Positions 22,744 through 30,370 of a DNA stretch of 44,181 nt are shown here, piece after piece; position 1 is the first letter of the stretch, and every line of letters begins with the position of its first letter. The notes under the pieces are model-generated. The model worked only from the letters and a program-made list of their open reading frames with translations, did no database searches and was not told the origin of the DNA. The stretch is from Acholeplasmataceae bacterium. GTDB taxonomy: Bacteria > Bacillota_I > Bacilli_A > Acholeplasmatales > Acholeplasmataceae. A program made the translations under genes and the position numbers. Where the stretch lies: NCBI GenBank assembly GCA_007692425.1, contig RECG01000022.1, forward strand, positions 1 through 44,181, given 5' to 3'.

Positions 22744-24048
22744 CTATTTGATATTGTGTTCATCGCCTGTTTTGCCAAGCAACGCGAACATGTTGGTTTT
22801 ATATGCTTCGACACCCGGTTGATCAAAAGGGTTCACACCAAGCAGATAGGCGGACATGGCGCAAGCCTTTTCAAAGAAGTAAACCAGGTGACCGAAGGTC
22901 TCCGCATTCAATGCGGGAATCGTGATCAACAGATTGGGAACACCGCCGTCCTGGTGTGCCATCATCGTGCCTTTCATGGCTTGTTTATTGACGTGTGACA
23001 CTGTTTTTCCGGCTAGATAATTGAGCTCGTCAAGGTCATCCGGTTCGCTATCGATGATGACGTCCGCTCCCGGATCATTGACATGGATCGTGGTCTCGAA
23101 GAGATGGCGTTCACCCTCTTGGATGTATTGTCCCAGTGAATGAAGATCGGTGGAAAAGGCTGCGCTCGCGACAAACAGTCCTCGATGTTCCTTGCCTTCA
23201 GACTCGCCAAACAGTTGTTTCCACCATTCGTTGAAATAGGTCAAGGCAGGTTCATATCCGACCAACAGTTCGATCTTTTTGCCTTGTTGGTAAAGCAGAT
23301 GGCGGGTCGCGGCGTAAAGATAAGCCGGATTGTCAGCCAGTTCGGGTGTGCCATATTGCTTAAAGGCCTCTTTAGCGCCCTTCATGACGGCATCAATATC
23401 GACGCCTGCCACCGCCATAGGCAACAACCCCACGGCCGTCAACACGCTAAACCGTCCACCGACGTCATCAGGGATGACGAGCATGTCATAGCCGTTTGTC
23501 TTGGCCAGTGTATGAAGTGCACCTTTTTGCCCGTCGGTTGTGGCAATGATCCGTCTGGCCGCTTCGTCGCGTCCGACCTTGTTTTCCAAATGTTTTTTAA
23601 GGACCCGGAACGCAACGGCCGGTTCGGTCGTGGTTCCGGATTTCGAGATGACATTGATGGCATAAGCCTTGTCATCCAGATAAGTCATAAGTCCAGACAA
23701 ATAGGGCGCCGACAATTGATGTCCGGCAAACACGATTTCCGGTGTTGTTTTTGAAAAGGGTCTTTTGACAAACTCAAGCCCGGCTTTGGCGCCTAAATAA
23801 GATCCGCCAATACCGATGACTACGAGGACATCGCTGTGTTTGCGAATGTCGGCGGCGATTTTTTTGATTTGTTGAAACGCTTGGCTGTCGCTGCTATCCG
23901 GCAAGTCAAGCCAACCTAAAAAACCGCTCCCCTTTCCGGTGCGATCATGAATCATGTGATGAATCTTTAAAACCTTTTTGTCTAGCGTCTCGGGTTGTTC
24001 ATCCAAAAATGAACGGACGCCCGAAAGATCGAGTTTGATGGGGTTCAT
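22744..24048 (-). CDS. pgi: glucose-6-phosphate isomerase
   Basis: 434 aa, slightly shorter than Bacillus Pgi (450). It interconverts glucose-6-P and fructose-6-P in glycolysis. Marks: [49 protein letters not shown], and the catalytic Glu region [11 protein letters not shown]. Two starts are possible. ATG 24048 has GAGG at good distance and is chosen; ATG 24060 overlaps the stop of the upstream S1 gene as ATGA and would add four residues. The yugI-pgi neighbourhood also occurs in Bacillus. Confidence 0.96.
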   Translation of the reverse strand: MNPIKLDLSGVRSFLDEQPETLDKKVLKIHHMIHDRTGKGSGFLGWLDLPDSSDSQAFQQIKKIAADIRKHSDVLVVIGIGGSYLGAKAGLEFVKRPFSKTTPEIVFAGHQLSAPYLSGLMTYLDDKAYAINVISKSGTTTEPAVAFRVLKKHLENKVGRDEAARRIIATTDGQKGALHTLAKTNGYDMLVIPDDVGGRFSVLTAVGLLPMAVAGVDIDAVMKGAKEAFKQYGTPELADNPAYLYAATRHLLYQQGKKIELLVGYEPALTYFNEWWKQLFGESEGKEHRGLFVASAAFSTDLHSLGQYIQEGERHLFETTIHVNDPGADVIIDSEPDDLDELNYLAGKTVSHVNKQAMKGTMMAHQDGGVPNLLITIPALNAETFGHLVYFFEKACAMSAYLLGVNPFDQPGVEAYKTNMFALLGKTGDEHNIK

Positions 24049-24056
24049 GGTGTGCC

Positions 24057-24383
24057 TCATTTCTTTAACGCTTTTTCGACCCAATGTGGCAATGCTTGCG
24101 CCAAGGGATGGAACCCTTTTTTGATTTTGACCATTTTTTGGATGCGCGGATGCATGGGGTGGGCCTGCTTATAGCTTAGTTTCAAACGTTTGTTTTTGTC
24201 ATCGATTTTGAGTACCAGAGCTTCGATTTCATCACCAATGCTGAAAAGGTCTTCGATCGAAGCGACATAATGGTCCGATAATTCGGAAATGTGGACCAGT
24301 CCCGAATATGCGCCGTGCTCGACGAACACGCCATAAGATTGAATGCCTGTGATTTTGCAGATGATTCGTTCATTGATTTCCAT
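24057..24383 (-). CDS. yugI: S1-domain RNA-binding protein, YugI/CvfD family
   Basis: 108 aa. One S1 domain fills residues 1-75 ([20 protein letters not shown], then [24 protein letters not shown]), followed by a basic helical tail ([18 protein letters not shown]). It resembles the short general-stress S1 proteins of Bacilli (YugI/GSP13, CvfD), which bind ribosomes or RNA and act post-transcriptionally. The start is ATG 24383, just after the promoter at 24402-24430. First gene of the operon with pgi. Symbol given by family and synteny. Confidence 0.85.
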   Translation of the reverse strand: MEINERIICKITGIQSYGVFVEHGAYSGLVHISELSDHYVASIEDLFSIGDEIEALVLKIDDKNKRLKLSYKQAHPMHPRIQKMVKIKKGFHPLAQALPHWVEKALKK

Positions 24384-24401
24384 AAACAAAACCTCGTTCA
24401 C

Positions 24402-24430
24402 ATTATAACATGTTTTATAAATGAAGTCAT
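24402..24430 (-). promoter_or_regulatory. sigma-A-type promoter of the yugI-pgi-tsaEB-rimI-tsaD operon
   Basis: ATGACT (24425-24430), 17-base spacer, perfect TATAAT (24402-24407). The -35 directly abuts the degV terminator. Confidence 0.65.
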
Positions 24431-24431
24431 G

Positions 24432-24469
24432 AAAAAAGACGCCTCGGCGCATGCGCGCCGTTGGCGTCT
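24432..24469 (-). terminator. rho-independent terminator of degV
   Basis: Minus strand: AGACGCC, GGCGC, loop, GCGCC, GGCGTCT with a TTTTTT tail. A long two-part GC stem with a small internal loop, 17 bases after the degV stop. Confidence 0.92.
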
Positions 24470-24486
24470 CTTGTGGGTGTGATACG

Positions 24487-25326
24487 CTATTCGTATGCCA
24501 TATAAACGCCTAATCCTCCCAGACCGACATGGGCTGAAACGACAGGGCTGATGACACCTGTGATCTTGACCGCGATTTTGTCTCCAAGTTGGAAAATATC
24601 ATGTTCCAATTGTTTGGCAAACGTGGTGTGATCCACATAGGCAATCCGCACCACGACCTTGCCGAATGCCAACAGTTTTTCCACTTCTTTGACAAGATAG
24701 GCAAGCACGCTTGGGACGCTTCTGACTTTGTGTTCAAGTTCCAGCACACCTTGTTTGAATCGCAAAATCGGCTTGACTTTGAGCACGTTGCCGATGACGG
24801 CTTGCACTTTGCCGATTCTTCCGCTTTTGACCAAGGTTTGAAGGTTGTCAATGGTGAAGATGATGGATCCCTTGCTTTTCAGGTCTTCGAGATGAGCAAG
24901 ACCCTCTTGCAACGTGTGTCCCTGGTCAAAAAACTCAATCATCTTCTCGGTCAGATAAGCGCCTCCGTTGATGGTGGTTTCGCTATCGACCACGGCCACC
25001 TTCTTGTTTTCAAGAATGGTCTGTCCGAGGGTGGCTGAATTGTTTGTGCCGGAGAGTTGCTTGGAAATGGTCAGACAAAGCACTGACTCATAGGTTTCAA
25101 GTTGCTCTTCATAAGCCTTCAAAAAGGCTTCCGGCGATGGTTGGGATGTTTTGACATCCTTCTTCAACTTGAGCGCTTCAACCACCAACTGCGGGTCGAT
25201 TTGCCCGTCAACAAACTCCTTGTCGTCAATCAACACTTTAAGCGGCACAACCGTGATGTTGTGCTGTTTGGCATATGCGGGATCGACACTGAAGGTCGAA
25301 TCGATCACCAAACCGACTTTTCTCAT
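24487..25326 (-). CDS. DegV family fatty-acid-binding protein (FakB type)
   Basis: 279 aa, usual DegV length. The family binds a fatty acid and presents it to the kinase FakA for phosphorylation and entry into phospholipid synthesis. Marks: LVIDSTFSVDPAYAKQ near the N-terminus, the TSQPSPEAF loop, LTISKQLSGTNNSATLG, VDSETTINGGAYLTEKM, and the C-terminal SAHVGLGGLGVYMAYE. The start is ATG 25326 with GAGGTGAG 7 bases upstream; the in-frame GTG at 25338 overlaps that site. Single gene with its own terminator. A possible promoter TTGGCA-17-CATAGA upstream is weak. No fakA is seen nearby; which acyl chain it binds cannot be read from the sequence. Confidence 0.9.
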   Translation of the reverse strand: MRKVGLVIDSTFSVDPAYAKQHNITVVPLKVLIDDKEFVDGQIDPQLVVEALKLKKDVKTSQPSPEAFLKAYEEQLETYESVLCLTISKQLSGTNNSATLGQTILENKKVAVVDSETTINGGAYLTEKMIEFFDQGHTLQEGLAHLEDLKSKGSIIFTIDNLQTLVKSGRIGKVQAVIGNVLKVKPILRFKQGVLELEHKVRSVPSVLAYLVKEVEKLLAFGKVVVRIAYVDHTTFAKQLEHDIFQLGDKIAVKITGVISPVVSAHVGLGGLGVYMAYE

Positions 25327-25424
25327 GATTTCACTCACCTCTTATTTCTATGTTTTCAATGTGATGCCTTGCCAAAGCGCGGCAATATTAAATGAATGGT
25401 TTTGTGTTGTCTTGATGATGAAAC

Positions 25425-25453
25425 CCCGGTTCAAGCAAAAGCTTGCAGCCGGG
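25425..25453 (-). terminator. probable terminator hairpin after the NifU-type gene
   Basis: Minus strand: CCCGG, bulge CTG, CAAGC, loop TTTT, GCTTG, AA, CCGGG, then GTTTCAT. A stable stem but poor T-tract. It lies 24 bases after the NifU-type stop codon. Confidence 0.5.
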
Positions 25454-25477
25454 TCGCGTGTGTTTGCTTCATGTTGT

Positions 25478-25708
25478 TCAGTCAACGGTGACAACGGCAA
25501 TGACGCCTGGCACATTTTCCAAAAGCAAGGTTTCAATGCCTTGTTTCAGTGTGACATCCAATGCGATACATCCGTCACAAGCGCCAAGCATGCGCACGTA
25601 GACAATGCCATCTTCGATATTGACAACCTCGATGTCTCCGCCGTCGCGTTGCAGATAGGGTCTGACTTTTTCAATGATGCTCATGACTTGTTCTTTGGTT
25701 TGGTCCAT
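25478..25708 (-). CDS. NifU C-terminal-domain Fe-S scaffold protein (YutI type)
   Basis: 76 aa. A single NifU C-terminal domain: VRPYLQRDGGDIEVVNIEDG, then the cluster-binding pair C44 and C47 in LGACDGC. Small free-standing versions carry or transfer iron-sulfur clusters in the cytoplasm; Bacillus YutI is the likely counterpart, and the yutD homologue next door fits. The start is ATG 25708 behind AGAGGTG; an in-frame GTG three codons earlier is within that site. Own promoter at 25732-25760. Confidence 0.9.
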   Translation of the reverse strand: MDQTKEQVMSIIEKVRPYLQRDGGDIEVVNIEDGIVYVRMLGACDGCIALDVTLKQGIETLLLENVPGVIAVVTVD

Positions 25709-25731
25709 GGTGAACACCTCTTCTCATGCAT

Positions 25732-25760
25732 AGTATATAGAAAAGAGGCCGGAAATACAA
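25732..25760 (-). promoter_or_regulatory. sigma-A-type promoter of the NifU-type gene
   Basis: TTGTAT (25755-25760), 17-base spacer, TATACT (25732-25737). It lies wholly within the 57-base gap after yutD. Confidence 0.6.
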
Positions 25761-25765
25761 CTGAT

Positions 25766-26053
25766 TTAGTCCTTGTCCGCTTTATCTGGTTTCATGCGTT
25801 TGAGCACGTAATGAGCGCAGTTGAAATTGCAAGATTCGTTGAGATAGTCGGGAATCCTTCTGAAACCATTGGGGCTCTTCGGATCGGAGTTGAACCCCTT
25901 GAGTCTGAGCATGCCTGATGACATGTCGCCGACGATATAAGTATACCGATCGAAAGCAACATCGACATAGCGCTCCTGGAATTTCAGCAAATCAAATCCT
26001 TCTTTATGGTTTTTGATCAGTTCGAATTGACCGAACTCGGTATCAATAATCAT
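25766..26053 (-). CDS. yutD: YutD family protein (DUF1027)
   Basis: 95 aa. Family marks: FQERYVDVAFDRYTYIVGDM, GMLRLKGFN, then DYLNESCNFNCAHYVLKR with the conserved Cys pair and tyrosine-leucine-basic end. Biochemical function is unknown; in Bacillus yutD lies close to the yutI NifU gene, as here. The start is ATG 26053, two bases after the ispDF stop, with AAGGTG upstream; a GTG at 26059 overlapping the ispDF stop is the alternative. Last gene of the cdaA operon. The lysine- and aspartate-rich end (KPDKADKD) is charged and probably disordered. Confidence 0.85.
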   Translation of the reverse strand: MIIDTEFGQFELIKNHKEGFDLLKFQERYVDVAFDRYTYIVGDMSSGMLRLKGFNSDPKSPNGFRRIPDYLNESCNFNCAHYVLKRMKPDKADKD

Positions 26054-26055
26054 AT

Positions 26056-27177
26056 TCACACCTTCTTCAAGAGAACGACCGCTTCGGCGGCAATGGCTTC
26101 GCCGCGGCCGATGGCGTCTCGTTTTTCATAGGTTGTCGCCTTGATGCTCACTTGGTTGATATTGATGCCGAGGTGGTTGGCGATGTTGGTTCTGATGTCG
26201 TTGATGAATGGATTGATTTTGGGTTGTTCGGCGTAGATGGTGGCATCGATATTGACGACACCATGACCGTTATCTTTGATGCACGCATGTGCGTGTTTTA
26301 AAATCAACGTTGAATCCATGTTTTCATATTGTGGGTCGTCATCGGGAAAATGGGTCCCGAGATCACCCAGGGCAAGCGCACCGAGCATCGCTTCGGCAAT
26401 GGCGTGCAACAAGACATCAGCGTCGCTGTGTCCCGCCAATCCTCTGTCGTGCGGAATATTGATGCCTCCCAAAAGCAGAGGCCTTTGCTTGATCAGTGGA
26501 TGAATATCAAAACTATGTCCGATCCGCATGGCTTGCTCCTTTGTAAGCACGTGTGACACATATGTAAGATCTTCTTGAAAGGTGACTTTTAGATTGGGGC
26601 TGTCGTTGATCACCACATACACGTTGTCACCAGGATAAAACTGTTGGTATAATGCAACGTCATCATCGTGCGCGTCGCTGTTGCGCAAATGGGCGTGACG
26701 GATTTTTTCTGTCAGGAAGGCTTGTGGGGTCTGGGCGAGAACATGGGTGTTACGGTCAAGGCTTTTAACGGCGTTGTCTTGATGTTGTTTGAGCGCGCTC
26801 GTGACCGGCTCCGCCAACAAGACGGCATCGTGCAGGGCAATCGCTTCTTCAACTTTCGAAATGGCTTCTTTGGTAATCAACGGTCTGGCCGCGTCGTGAA
26901 TGAAGACATAGGGTGTGGTGACTTCCTTGAGGCCGTTGAGGACACTCTCGCTTCTGGTCTTTCCACCGATGACAAGACGGATGTCTGGTGCGATGTGTTT
27001 CTTGACTTCTTGAAAATCGTTTTTGGCGACGACCAGTATCACATCAAAACCAAGCGCTGAAAAGGCCTCGACGCTAAATAGGAAGAGAGGTTTTCCGTCT
27101 ATCGGATAAAGGATTTTCGAGCGGTCCAGCTTGGTCCTTCTGCTGGTGCCTGCCGCCACAATCAAGGCTGTGTTCAT
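26056..27177 (-). CDS. ispDF: bifunctional IspD/IspF: MEP cytidylyltransferase and MECDP synthase
   Basis: 373 aa covering two steps of the MEP isoprenoid pathway. Residues 1-215 are IspD (adds CMP to methylerythritol 4-phosphate): ALIVAAGTSRR, YVFIHDAARPLIT, AQTPQAFL. The N-terminal CTP loop is atypical: RSK where the family usually has PK. Residues about 216-373 are IspF (cyclises to 2-C-methyl-erythritol 2,4-cyclodiphosphate): metal site SFDIHPL, GLAGHSDADVLLHAIAEAMLG, DLGTHFPDDDP, then KATTYEKRDAIGRGE. The fusion is common in alpha- and epsilonproteobacteria; Bacilli usually have separate genes. The skipped IspE kinase gene is not in the window. ATG 27177, two bases after the preceding stop. 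Confidence 0.95.
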   Translation of the reverse strand: MNTALIVAAGTSRRTKLDRSKILYPIDGKPLFLFSVEAFSALGFDVILVVAKNDFQEVKKHIAPDIRLVIGGKTRSESVLNGLKEVTTPYVFIHDAARPLITKEAISKVEEAIALHDAVLLAEPVTSALKQHQDNAVKSLDRNTHVLAQTPQAFLTEKIRHAHLRNSDAHDDDVALYQQFYPGDNVYVVINDSPNLKVTFQEDLTYVSHVLTKEQAMRIGHSFDIHPLIKQRPLLLGGINIPHDRGLAGHSDADVLLHAIAEAMLGALALGDLGTHFPDDDPQYENMDSTLILKHAHACIKDNGHGVVNIDATIYAEQPKINPFINDIRTNIANHLGININQVSIKATTYEKRDAIGRGEAIAAEAVVLLKKV

Positions 27178-27179
27178 GC

Positions 27180-27695
27180 TTATACCTTGAGATACGCGTC
27201 AAGCTTCTGGTCATGCGGTCCGGGTTCGAAATGATCGATTTCCTGAAAATCGTAAATGATGCCAATGACGTGGCGAGGACGGTGTTTCTGTAAGAAATCA
27301 TCATAATAGCCCTTGCCGAAACCAATCCGGTAAAACGTTTTGGAAATGGCAATTGCCGGCACAAGCAAAAGATCGATGTCATCATCAACGCGTTTGCCCA
27401 AGACGGGTTCCAAAATGCCAAAATCGCTTTTGACGAACCTGGATGTTTCGGTGGTGGCATAAAAATGGATGCCGTCCTTTTCGACCTTGGGATAAGCGGG
27501 CCTGATGTCCAAATCAGCAATTTCCCGGATGTCAAGTTCATTGGTCACAGGCATATAGAGGCCAATGATTTTTGCTTCGCTGAAAAAAGGCAAGGCCTTG
27601 ATGAGATCGACCATGCGGGCACTGCGTGCCAGCACTTCCGCCTTGCTGAGTTGTTGCCGTTTTTCAAGCATGCTTTTACGGATGTCTTTTTTCAT
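27180..27695 (-). CDS. 5-formyltetrahydrofolate cyclo-ligase
   Basis: 171 aa. Converts 5-formyl-THF to 5,10-methenyl-THF with ATP, recovering stored folate. N-terminal KKDIRKSMLEKRQQLS (basic ATP/folate-binding helix), IIGLYMPVTNELDI, and the C-terminal ATP loop IGFGKGYYDDFLQKHRP, which is the clearest family mark. The start is ATG 27695, overlapping the stop of the preceding gene (TCATGA) with AAGGA upstream; the open frame further upstream is inside that gene. Also called MTHFS/YqgN. Confidence 0.94.
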   Translation of the reverse strand: MKKDIRKSMLEKRQQLSKAEVLARSARMVDLIKALPFFSEAKIIGLYMPVTNELDIREIADLDIRPAYPKVEKDGIHFYATTETSRFVKSDFGILEPVLGKRVDDDIDLLLVPAIAISKTFYRIGFGKGYYDDFLQKHRPRHVIGIIYDFQEIDHFEPGPHDQKLDAYLKV

Positions 27696-29278
27696 GAGAC
27701 GATGTCCTTGTAATAACAACCGTGTCCATCGAACTGCGGATTTTCCGCAATCTTCAAGGCCTGGGCTGCTGCTTGGTAAAGCTTGTGTTCGTCATGGGCG
27801 TCGTTACCGCCGATGGCAATACCGGCAAAGACTTCGAGTTCAACGCTGATGGATCCATATTGCATCTTGAGATTCAAGAAGGTTTTATTGCTCTTGATGC
27901 CGTTGGCGAGAACCTCCATCTTGCGTGGATCGGTGACCAGAACGGCAAATTCAATGCCGCCGATCCGGAAAATATCGCCTTTCTCCGTGACAAAGGTGGC
28001 GCGCAATTTTCGAATGTATTCCGCCATGAGCATATTGCCGACTTCGCGCCCGTGCAATTCGTTGATTTTAGGCATATTCTTCAAATGGATGACCTTGAGT
28101 TGAAAATACTTGTTGTTTTTGAACAACTGGTTCATGGTCACCATGAGATCGTTTTGGTCTTTCAGGTTGTCAAGTTCATCGATGTTGCTAGCTTTGAAAT
28201 GTCTGGTCTTGACCGGATTGAGCGTTCCCATGATTACGGCGGCGTTCTGATCTTCAAACAAGCGTTTGCCTTTTTCCTTGAACCAGACATATTGACCGTC
28301 AACCAAAACCCGGTAAGAGGTGGTGTATTGTTTCTTGTTGATGGTCAGATCGCCTAGGATGGCCAAGTATTTTTTCAAATCCTCGGATTCAATCAGTCGT
28401 CTGAAATCGGTCAAATCCAAAAGGTTTCCCGGCAGTTTTAACATGTCGACCAATGTATCGCTGGCCCAGATGGTCCGTTCATCCAAATCAATGTAGAACA
28501 GCCCCTCTTCGCTAATTTCCAAAGTGGCGATGAATTTATGTCGGATGCTCTCAAGTTCGTTATTACGGTCGCTTAATTCTTTTTCAACAGCGAGCATGTT
28601 GAAATCACTCTTCTTTTCACCCACGCAAATGCGCCCCTTGTATCGCCCCAAGGCAAAGACCGGCTGCATGACCATGTGAAGAATGACGGGGTTGCCGTCG
28701 GCATTAAAAAATGAGAGTTCCTGGATGTCGCTGTCGCCTGGTTTGGCGTTTTCGCGATATTCCAGATAATGATTTTCCAGTGCCCGGTTATTGATTTCGG
28801 TTTGATTGAGCTTGGTGAACCGGATGGTTTTGTTAAAGACGGTAAACAACTTTTTGCCGATGATCTCGTCCTTGTCCATGTGCAATTCTTGGAGAAGGCT
28901 CGTAGAAATGTCCTTGATGCGTTCTTTCGCATCCACGACATAATAGGCATTCCAACGGCTGTTTTTAATGGATTTGACAAACAATTGATAATGGTTGGCT
29001 TTCAACGTTGACGTTTTGAATGTGGTATAAAGCACCATGAGAAACAGGGCATAGACAAACAAGGTGAACCCGATATAAGCCTGTTGATATGTCCCTGCCA
29101 CACTGATCCAGTCTGTCTGATAAAAGACAACAATAACCATCACCGCGATGGCAATGTTCAAAAAAGCAAGAATCAGACGAAAACGCAAAACCTTTTCGCT
29201 TTGAATGCTTTGGATGATGACCAACACCAACGTAAAGACGGTGATGATCAGTGGATACAACGGATGTTGGACAAGCAT
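27692..29278 (-). CDS. three-span membrane protein with two PAS-like domains and a degenerate GGDEF domain
   Basis: 528 aa. Three N-terminal spans (about 9-25, 31-53, 63-87), a PAS-like region about 100-225 (YYVVDAKERIKDISTSLLQE), a coiled-coil (VEKELSDRNNELESIRHKF), a second PAS-like region about 250-360 (GLFYIDLDERTIWASDTL), and a GGDEF domain from about 385. In it, GGDEF reads GGIEF at 440-444 (codon ATT where GAT or GAC is expected), and the metal-binding DxDxFK region reads VIHLKNMPKINELHG. Diguanylate cyclase activity is therefore unlikely. No EAL, HD-GYP or DHH domain follows, so it is not GdpP. It is second after cdaA, four bases behind a 58-codon gene. Ligand binding, cyclase regulation or scaffolding are possible; function unknown. 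Confidence 0.85.
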   Translation of the reverse strand: MLVQHPLYPLIITVFTLVLVIIQSIQSEKVLRFRLILAFLNIAIAVMVIVVFYQTDWISVAGTYQQAYIGFTLFVYALFLMVLYTTFKTSTLKANHYQLFVKSIKNSRWNAYYVVDAKERIKDISTSLLQELHMDKDEIIGKKLFTVFNKTIRFTKLNQTEINNRALENHYLEYRENAKPGDSDIQELSFFNADGNPVILHMVMQPVFALGRYKGRICVGEKKSDFNMLAVEKELSDRNNELESIRHKFIATLEISEEGLFYIDLDERTIWASDTLVDMLKLPGNLLDLTDFRRLIESEDLKKYLAILGDLTINKKQYTTSYRVLVDGQYVWFKEKGKRLFEDQNAAVIMGTLNPVKTRHFKASNIDELDNLKDQNDLMVTMNQLFKNNKYFQLKVIHLKNMPKINELHGREVGNMLMAEYIRKLRATFVTEKGDIFRIGGIEFAVLVTDPRKMEVLANGIKSNKTFLNLKMQYGSISVELEVFAGIAIGGNDAHDEHKLYQAAAQALKIAENPQFDGHGCYYKDIVS

Positions 29279-29282
29279 GTTA

Positions 29283-29459
29283 TCACCCCAGGATGTATGG
29301 TAGCGCGTAGAAGATAAAAAGGATGGCGAAGGTGATCAAGACGGCAAGCACATAAACCAGCGCTTGATGCCGGCTGAAGAAAATGGCAATTTTTTCAGCC
29401 ATGATCCTGCTGCCGAAACCTTTGAATGGTTCAATTAAAATGACAAATAGTTTTTTCAT
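29283..29459 (-). CDS. 58-aa single-span membrane protein between cdaA and the GGDEF-like gene
   Basis: A short unannotated gene. ATG 29459 follows GAGGG at a 7-base distance; TGA is at 29283, four bases before the next ATG. The protein opens MKKLFVILIEPFKGFGSRIM, has an amphipathic middle (AEKIAIFFSRHQ) and one strong membrane span at about 33-57 (LVYVLAVLITFAILFIFYAL). Ribosome binding site, tight spacing in the operon (10 bases after cdaA) and a charge pattern typical of a cytoplasm-facing N-terminus all support a real gene. No family recognised. Context suggests a partner of CdaA or of the GGDEF-like protein; this is inference. Confidence 0.75.
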   Translation of the reverse strand: MKKLFVILIEPFKGFGSRIMAEKIAIFFSRHQALVYVLAVLITFAILFIFYALPYILG

Positions 29460-29469
29460 GATGCAGCCC

Positions 29470-30216
29470 TCACTTCATGAACATGTTAAGATATTCCATC
29501 AATTTATCACGGTCGTTGATTTTTAGCATGATGCCTTCAATGGCAATGGAGATGTTGCCGGTTTCCTCGGAAACAATGATGGTCATGCTGTCTGTGATTT
29601 CACTGATGCCGAGTCCTGCGCGATGGCGTGACCCCATCGTTTTCTCGAAGTTCTGGTTGTCGGAGAGAACAAAGTATGCGCCGGCACAAAGCACGTGGTC
29701 GCCGCGAATGATGATGGCACCGTCGTGAAGCGGTGTCTTGGGTGTGAAGATGTTAAGGAGTAGTTCTTTGGAAACCTCGGCATTGAGCGTCACCGCCCGG
29801 TCTGCATATTGGTCCAGCGTGTTGTGTTTTTCAATCGTGATCAACGCTCCGGTCTTTTGGCCCGCCATGGTTGTAGCAGCTTCAACAATGCTGTTTTTGG
29901 TTCGTTCACTGCTGATCACAAACGAACCGTCCCTGATGTCGCCTTTCCAAACCATTTCTAGCGCTCTTCTAATATCCGGTGCCATGATGATGATCAAAAG
30001 CACCGGCAGCCATTGGACAAGATAGGTCAGCATTGATGCACTGATCAACAGGTCGAAATGGTTGGCAATCCAGGCCAATGCATAGACAAAAAGAAACGAG
30101 ATGGCGATACTGAGCATGCGCTTGTTGCTGACAAGAAACTTGACAACAAAAAAGACAAGAATCCAAACGATGTACGCATCAATGATGATTTTCCAGACAG
30201 GCGTGTCAAACAGCAT
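29470..30216 (-). CDS. cdaA: membrane diadenylate cyclase CdaA
   Basis: 248 aa. Makes c-di-AMP from two ATP. Three membrane spans (about 7-28, 34-50, 58-78), then the DAC domain with catalytic DGA at 165-167 (TPLHDGAII) and RHR at 197-199 (GSRHRAGLG). The start is ATG 30216, with AAAGGAGAG upstream and a promoter RNA start about 20 bases before; residues read further upstream precede the ribosome binding site. In Bacilli cdaA is normally followed by cdaR and glmM. Here it is followed by a 58-aa membrane protein and a degenerate GGDEF protein, so its regulator may be different. First gene of a six-gene operon. Confidence 0.96.
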   Translation of the reverse strand: MLFDTPVWKIIIDAYIVWILVFFVVKFLVSNKRMLSIAISFLFVYALAWIANHFDLLISASMLTYLVQWLPVLLIIIMAPDIRRALEMVWKGDIRDGSFVISSERTKNSIVEAATTMAGQKTGALITIEKHNTLDQYADRAVTLNAEVSKELLLNIFTPKTPLHDGAIIIRGDHVLCAGAYFVLSDNQNFEKTMGSRHRAGLGISEITDSMTIIVSEETGNISIAIEGIMLKINDRDKLMEYLNMFMK

Positions 30217-30241
30217 GGCGATCTCTCCTTTTTCAACATCC

Positions 30242-30250
30242 ATTATATCA
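30242..30250 (-). promoter_or_regulatory. extended -10 promoter of the cdaA operon
   Basis: TGATATAAT, i.e. TATAAT (30242-30247) with an upstream TG. No good -35 hexamer at 16-18 bases. A 6-base inverted repeat (ATTTCA/TGAAAT, 30259-30276) lies where the -35 would be. Confidence 0.6.
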
Positions 30251-30311
30251 CATCTTTCATTTCACAAAAATGAAATTAGGGTTATTTGCCGCGTCTTGAA
30301 TCCTTTGCCGT

Positions 30312-30340
30312 TTGCTTTTTCAAGCGTTTCATTTTACAAT
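30312..30340 (+). promoter_or_regulatory. probable promoter of hflX
   Basis: TTGCTT (30312-30317), 17-base spacer, TACAAT (30335-30340). It drives away from the cdaA promoter. Leader about 25 bases. Confidence 0.55.
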
Positions 30341-30370
30341 GGTGATAGAACATACGTCAGCGAGGACACC

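Noticed and set aside
27722-28357. Long open frame (+), 211 codons, antisense to the GGDEF-like gene
   Set aside because: No ribosome binding site, no family resemblance, and mirrors codon structure of the real minus-strand gene.
27692-29278. Active diguanylate cyclase or GdpP-type phosphodiesterase
   Set aside because: GGIEF and a missing metal Asp argue against cyclase activity; no DHH/DHHA1 domain is present.
30259-30276. Inverted repeat ATTTCA/TGAAAT as an operator or terminator
   Set aside because: Only 6 AT-rich pairs; mentioned with the promoter but too weak to call.
30101-30370. N-terminal extension of hflX by 90 codons
   Set aside because: It is antisense to cdaA, and the ribosome binding site and family start lie at 30371.
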